DNA from: Bacilli bacterium
GTDB lineage: Bacteria; Bacillota_I; Bacilli_A; RFN20; CAG-288
Reading direction: 5' to 3'
DNA: 64,000 nucleotides
Assembly: GCA_022647725.1 (NCBI GenBank)
Contig: JALCLG010000001.1
Coordinates: 688,931-752,930 of the forward strand
Positions 59,969-64,000 of this stretch are shown one piece after another (the first letter of the stretch is position 1; each line of letters begins with the position of its first letter). Below the pieces are notes generated by a model, which saw nothing but the letters and a program-made list of their open reading frames with translations, was not told the origin of the DNA and did no database searches. The translations under genes and the position numbers were made by a program.

Positions 59969-61579
59969 ATGGAAGAACAGAAAAAGAAATACTTTTACAT
60001 TACGACCCCAATCTATTACGCTTCCGGAAACATCCATATCGGCCACACTTATTGCTGCACCTGCGCCGATGTGATTGCCCGGTATAAGCGATTACGGGGC
60101 TATTCCGTGCGGTTTATGACGGGATCCGATGAGCATGGTCAGAAGATTCAGGGCAAAGCCATTGCCGCCGGCATGACTCCTCAGGCCTATGTCGATAAGA
60201 TCGCCCAGTCCTTCAAGGACGTCTGGAAGGCGATGAATATTTCCTATGATTATTATGTGAGAACCACGGACGACTATCATGTCGCCTGCGTCAAGAAGGT
60301 CTTCACCCAGCTTCTGAAGAAAGGCGATATCTATCTTGGCAAATACCAAGGCTGGTACTGCACGTACTGCGAATCCTTCTTCACCGAAGAGCAGGTCGGA
60401 CCCGACCATCTCTGCCCGGACTGTCATCGTCCGGTTCACTTTGAGACCGAAGATGCCTACTTCCTCAACGTCAAGAAGTTCGTTCCGGATCTTCTTAAGT
60501 TCTATGAAACCCATCCGGATTTCTGCCAGAAGGACAAGATCAACGAAATGGTCAATACCTTCATCAAACCCGGCCTGGAAGATCTCTGCATCACCCGTAC
60601 CTCGTTTGACTGGGGCATCCCGATTGATGAGAACCCGAAGCATGTCGTCTATGTCTGGATTGATGCCCTCTTGAACTATATCTCTGCCTTAGGCTATCTC
60701 TCCAACGACGATACCCTGATGAAAGAGTATTGGTCGGATGACAGTGAAATCATTCACCTGGTCGGACGGGATATCACCCGTTTCCATACCATCTACTGGC
60801 CGATTCTCCTGATGGCCTTAGGTTTACGTCAGCCGGACAAGGTCATTGTCCACGGACTGTTACTGACCCGCAGCGGCGTCAAGCTCTCCAAGAGCTTGGG
60901 CAATGCCCCGTCACCCTATCCGCTCATTGAGCGGTATGGCGTCGATTCCCTCCGTTACTATCTGGTGAGAGAAATCCAGTTTGAAAGCGATGGCGCCTTC
61001 ACACCTTTGCAGTTCATCGACCGTCTCAACGCCGATCTTGCCAATAACTATGGCAACCTTGTCAACCGCACCCTCTCGATGGTGAAGCGCTACTTCAATG
61101 GCGTCATTCCGGAAGCCGATCTCAGCCAGCCGCAGTCAGAGCTGACCAAGAAGCTCTTCGAGGATGCAACAGCCAAGCTGACGTCCTATGAAGGCTATAT
61201 GGATAGCCTCGACATCACCGGCGGTACCGGTGCTGCCATGGAGATGCTGGATCTGGGCAACAAGTACTTTGATGCCATCGCCCCTTGGACGCAGGCTAAA
61301 AACGGCAACACGGCTCTCTTAAAGGAGTCGCTTGCTGCGGCCAGCGAGCTATTGAGAATGGGTGGCATTCTCTTAACGCCGGTCATGCCGATGAAGACCA
61401 AGGAAGCCTTGGACCAGGAAGCTGTTCCGGAAGCCTTGCGGACCTACGATTCCGTCCAGGATCACGGTAAGCTTGCCGGTATCACCGTCGGGGAACTTGC
61501 GCCGCTCTTCCCGCGGCTGAAGAAGGACGACGAATTAGTCTTCTTAACCAACCTGATTGATGGTCCTGTGACGAAGTAG
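59969..61579 (+). CDS. metG: Methionyl-tRNA synthetase
   Basis: A 536-residue class-I synthetase charging tRNA-Met. HIGH is at residues 23-26. The zinc knuckle has CTYCESFF...CPDCHRP, and the KMSKS variant is KLSKSLGN near 310. The chain ends with the anticodon-binding helical domain and lacks the C-terminal EMAP/Trbp111 dimerisation domain, as in several Bacillota and Mollicutes. TATAAT (about 59926) and AAGGAG are upstream, and a terminator follows. Confidence 0.97.
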   Translation: MEEQKKKYFYITTPIYYASGNIHIGHTYCCTCADVIARYKRLRGYSVRFMTGSDEHGQKIQGKAIAAGMTPQAYVDKIAQSFKDVWKAMNISYDYYVRTTDDYHVACVKKVFTQLLKKGDIYLGKYQGWYCTYCESFFTEEQVGPDHLCPDCHRPVHFETEDAYFLNVKKFVPDLLKFYETHPDFCQKDKINEMVNTFIKPGLEDLCITRTSFDWGIPIDENPKHVVYVWIDALLNYISALGYLSNDDTLMKEYWSDDSEIIHLVGRDITRFHTIYWPILLMALGLRQPDKVIVHGLLLTRSGVKLSKSLGNAPSPYPLIERYGVDSLRYYLVREIQFESDGAFTPLQFIDRLNADLANNYGNLVNRTLSMVKRYFNGVIPEADLSQPQSELTKKLFEDATAKLTSYEGYMDSLDITGGTGAAMEMLDLGNKYFDAIAPWTQAKNGNTALLKESLAAASELLRMGGILLTPVMPMKTKEALDQEAVPEALRTYDSVQDHGKLAGITVGELAPLFPRLKKDDELVFLTNLIDGPVTK

Positions 61580-61598
61580 AAGCCTCGAATCGAAACGG

Positions 61599-61633
61599 AA
61601 TTGGCTGCCTCGGATGAGGTAGCCAATTTTTTA
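61599..61633 (+). terminator. Terminator after metG
   Basis: AATTGGCT-G-CCTC and GAGG-T-AGCCAATT pair around GGAT, followed by TTTTT. Confidence 0.88.
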
Positions 61634-61675
61634 GTTGTATCCGAGATTATCAAATAAATAAACCAAAAGAAATAG

Positions 61676-61704
61676 CCGTCCTTCCCTGTCGGACAGCCAC
61701 TCTT
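61676..61704 (-). terminator. Probable terminator of the large surface protein gene
   Basis: On the minus strand GGCTGTCC and GGACGGCT pair with two wobbles around nine bases. ATTTCTTTTGG follows. Confidence 0.45.
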
Positions 61705-61742
61705 TTTCAGCTATGTAAGGAAATGATTAACAAACAGGTAGG

Positions 61743-64000
61743 CTAGGCAGCAAAGTAGAAGACATAGTTCTTATCGAGGGTGAAGTTATCTCTCCAGGAG
61801 AGACCGGAATCCGTGGTGAATCCGCCATGGATGGTGGTTCCTGAGGCGGTCACATGGTCAGCCAAGGAGATTTCAATCTTCTGACCCGTCACATGATCGT
61901 AGAGGAGAGCAGACGTGCCGTGTTCGGTAAGGATGCTCCGTAAGGACTTGGGATCCGTTGTGGAACCATAGGCGTAGAAGACGGCATCATCGAGGGTGAT
62001 GATGTTGTTCTCAAACCGGTCCGTCCGGTAGACATACGGGGTCGAGACATGATCTACGAAGTCCGAGTAGGCACCGGTCAGCTTGCTGGTCGGATTGCTG
62101 GCGAAGATTTCCAGGAAGTAGCCCGAAATCTTAGCGGCAGAGACACGAATAGACGTAGGAACGCCATCGGTGTAGATGACCTTAATCCGGAGCTTATAGC
62201 CGCCCGGGGATGTCATCTTGATGATGGCCAGGTTCTGGTTGGCCACATTGTTGGCAGATAGGGAGGCATCTTCAATCGTGAAGTTATCCTTCTGATAGTA
62301 AGCATAGTTGTCATTGGCATCCTTGTACTGGCTGCCATCGTTCTTCAGGGCAGCATTGCTGTCCGTCGGCGTGGCCGTCGACGTTAAGCTAGACGTGAGG
62401 TCACTCGTGGCATAGGCGGCAGTATCGGCAGAGAGGACGCTCGCAGCATAATGATCGCCATAGTTGATGACGAACTTGCTGCTGGCTGCCGACGAGAAGT
62501 TGACCAGCTTGGTCTCATAGGTCTGCTCGTGCTTGGTAACACCGGCTTCCGTGACATCCGTGGACGATTTCAGTTCGAAGGAGGTCACCGAATCATGATA
62601 GCCATAGCCACCGGTGATATCACCGGCAACCTTATAGTCATAGACCCGCTCGACATAGAGCTTCATATAGCAGGTCGAACCACCGGCAGCATCAGAGACA
62701 TTCCGTTGCAGGACAGGGTCACTTTCATAGATGATATTCTTGCCTTCCAAAGCTTTGTTGACGGCAGAATCCAGCATATTTGCGGCCGTGACATCGCCGT
62801 TCATCTGATTGTAGTAGATATAGAAGTTATAGAGGCAATCCGACTGCAGCTTTGCCTTCAAAGCAGCAGAGAAAGCCGTATCCGTAGCAGAACCGCTGTT
62901 GAAAGTGAACGCATCAGTAGAATCATAATTGGATTTCAAAGACTTGGCTCCGAACGTATAGTTCTGATCCTTGTAGAAGACGGTATTCAAGGCGCCGCTG
63001 GCAGGAGTGGTCTTCGAAACATAGACGTTCTTCATCGAATAATACCAAGGAATGTTCTTGAGGAGGTATTTGTCGTTTCCTGTGCTCGGATTCATCAAAG
63101 CCGTATCCGTTTCGGTTTCAACTAAGGAACCGTCCGGAGCCAGCGAATAGCTCTTCTCGGAAGGCGAGAAGATCCACTGATATTCGTAGACTTTGTTCTG
63201 CCAGGTAGAGGGTACCATATGCAGCGAAGGAACTTTGACATTGGCTAGATCCTTGCCGTTGGTGTAAAGAGCATACAGGTAAATCTTATGATCGCCGTCC
63301 GTATCGTAGCTGGATAACGGTTTGGTCAGATCAAACAGATCCGTGGAAGGCTTCGTGAAGGTGTTTCTCCAGGTATTGCCATATTTCACATAATTGAAAT
63401 TGCTGGCCGCAATCTGTTCATCGGTAGTAAAGCCGGTGAAATAGTCGTAATAACCCTTGCTGGTGTTATCTTCCAGGGTGCAGAAAAGATCGCCCAGTGT
63501 CTCATACTGGCTCATCTTCAGCTGGGAATAGACCTTGCTGATGGTCTTATAGCCGAAATAGCTGTCCGAGCTAGTATTGGAAGCATCCGGATTGACAACA
63601 CCATAATTGAAACGGGTATCGCCATAACGATAAGTGGAAGAAGCCGTCATATTGCCCCAGAAGCCTGCGTTTGTGTTTTTATAGTAAGGAGTGGTCATCT
63701 CCGTCTTCTGGTAGTCATAGTAAGCAACCGGACTAGTGAAGCTCTGCGATGAGACAGCGGTCGGATACGTATAGATGTAGTTGCCATCCGTGCTGTGGGT
63801 GGGGTCAAAGTAGTATTTGATATTGGCCGTTGAATCGGTATATGAGAAAACCTTGGCCGTGCCGTCCGTCATAGGACTAAAGTGTTCGTAGCTGGTGCTG
63901 TTGCCATATGTAATGTAATCGACTGGCTGAGAATAGGTAGCCGATGAGGTGCTATAAATAGTGTTGACATCCTTTGAAGTATCATAAAAGGTATAGGTGT
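61743..64000 (-). CDS. Large secreted/surface protein (5' end outside window)
   Basis: Read leftwards; the frame is open to base 64000, so at least 750 residues are visible and the start is outside. The protein is Ser/Thr/Tyr/Asp-rich with almost no cysteine and no membrane helix, typical of extracellular beta-rich proteins. DTDGDHKIYLYALYTNG looks like a Ca-binding loop in a dockerin- or thrombospondin-like context. The C-terminus ends LSWRDNFTLDKNYVFYFAA, without LPXTG or a sorting helix. No family was recognised. It may attach by a lipid anchor at the unseen N-terminus. Confidence 0.55.
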   Translation of the reverse strand, partial: TYTFYDTSKDVNTIYSTSSATYSQPVDYITYGNSTSYEHFSPMTDGTAKVFSYTDSTANIKYYFDPTHSTDGNYIYTYPTAVSSQSFTSPVAYYDYQKTEMTTPYYKNTNAGFWGNMTASSTYRYGDTRFNYGVVNPDASNTSSDSYFGYKTISKVYSQLKMSQYETLGDLFCTLEDNTSKGYYDYFTGFTTDEQIAASNFNYVKYGNTWRNTFTKPSTDLFDLTKPLSSYDTDGDHKIYLYALYTNGKDLANVKVPSLHMVPSTWQNKVYEYQWIFSPSEKSYSLAPDGSLVETETDTALMNPSTGNDKYLLKNIPWYYSMKNVYVSKTTPASGALNTVFYKDQNYTFGAKSLKSNYDSTDAFTFNSGSATDTAFSAALKAKLQSDCLYNFYIYYNQMNGDVTAANMLDSAVNKALEGKNIIYESDPVLQRNVSDAAGGSTCYMKLYVERVYDYKVAGDITGGYGYHDSVTSFELKSSTDVTEAGVTKHEQTYETKLVNFSSAASSKFVINYGDHYAASVLSADTAAYATSDLTSSLTSTATPTDSNAALKNDGSQYKDANDNYAYYQKDNFTIEDASLSANNVANQNLAIIKMTSPGGYKLRIKVIYTDGVPTSIRVSAAKISGYFLEIFASNPTSKLTGAYSDFVDHVSTPYVYRTDRFENNIITLDDAVFYAYGSTTDPKSLRSILTEHGTSALLYDHVTGQKIEISLADHVTASGTTIHGGFTTDSGLSWRDNFTLDKNYVFYFAA

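Overview
The window looks like the chromosome of a Gram-positive, low-redundancy member of the Bacillota, most likely an uncultivated gut Erysipelotrichia/Mollicutes-related lineage; this placement is an inference. Supporting signs are a HrcA-type CIRCE element before groES-groEL, lipoproteins with SC-type lipoboxes, a malolactic enzyme, a GntR/RCK_C regulator of BusR type, an Mgl-type galactose ABC system, standard code use (no UGA-Trp needed), consensus sigma-A promoters and GC near the middle of the range. No rRNA and no CRISPR array is present; one tRNA (Lys, CTT) is.

Layout. 1-5400: an M6-like protease lipoprotein (cut by the window edge), two tandem paralogous O-antigen-ligase/polymerase-like membrane proteins, and a VanZ-like protein carrying four Ig-like repeats. 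5460-8015: a HAD phosphatase, a DUF4143-type AAA ATPase and a small zinc-ribbon protein. 8052-9747: a GC-rich, damaged IS3/IS150-group element sitting inside the groEL terminator. 9785-12684: groEL, groES (CIRCE) and an SDR. 12971-15540: a frameshifted lipoprotein gene followed by a second DUF4143-type ATPase module and a second, slightly diverged copy of the lipoprotein gene's 3' end. 15734-21835: an unknown acidic protein, galM, psuG, a HAD phosphatase, an MFS carrier and a glycerophosphodiesterase. 21886-24149: ung, a small lipoprotein and a divergent PlsX-like protein. 24226-28810: mglC-mglA-mglB with a strong promoter, then a structured inverted-repeat-bounded element (29045-29347).

29375-36396: small proteins, a polyprenyl-phosphate sugar transferase, a Wzz-like chain-length protein, thymidine kinase and an Exp7/CaxP-like P-type ATPase. 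36469-39546: tRNA-Lys and two PII-like proteins overlapping in an operon with a DUF1538 permease. 39629-45147: a large fused ABC exporter, its membrane partner and a BusR-like regulator. 45371-52870: malolactic enzyme behind an unusual array of five 10-bp repeats, then a surface-glycan operon (GtrB-like transferase, Glf-like flavoprotein, GT39-like transferase, zinc-ribbon protein) and a TPR-like protein. 53015-56255: a defence/toxin patch with an AbiEi-AbiEii type IV toxin-antitoxin pair and an HTH-DUF3990 (ADP-ribosyltransferase-like) pair. 56403-61579: pyrG, a CbpB/DarB-like CBS protein, an AAA ATPase and metG. 61743-64000: a very large secreted or surface protein cut by the window edge.

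How the genes work together. Several clusters serve cell-surface glycan assembly (sugar transferase/Wzz/polymerase-ligases; GtrB/Glf-like/GT39-like). Galactose use is covered by mgl uptake and galM. Two predicted c-di-AMP-responsive proteins (BusR-like and CbpB-like) point to osmotic/stringent control. The most unusual pattern is that two unrelated accessory modules (the 14 kb ATPase and the 53 kb AbiE pair) each lie directly behind a host gene whose 3' end, up to and including the stop codon, is repeated on the far side of the module in slightly diverged form. A second pattern is that many promoters place the -10 box only 6-9 bases before the start codon, predicting leaderless mRNAs.
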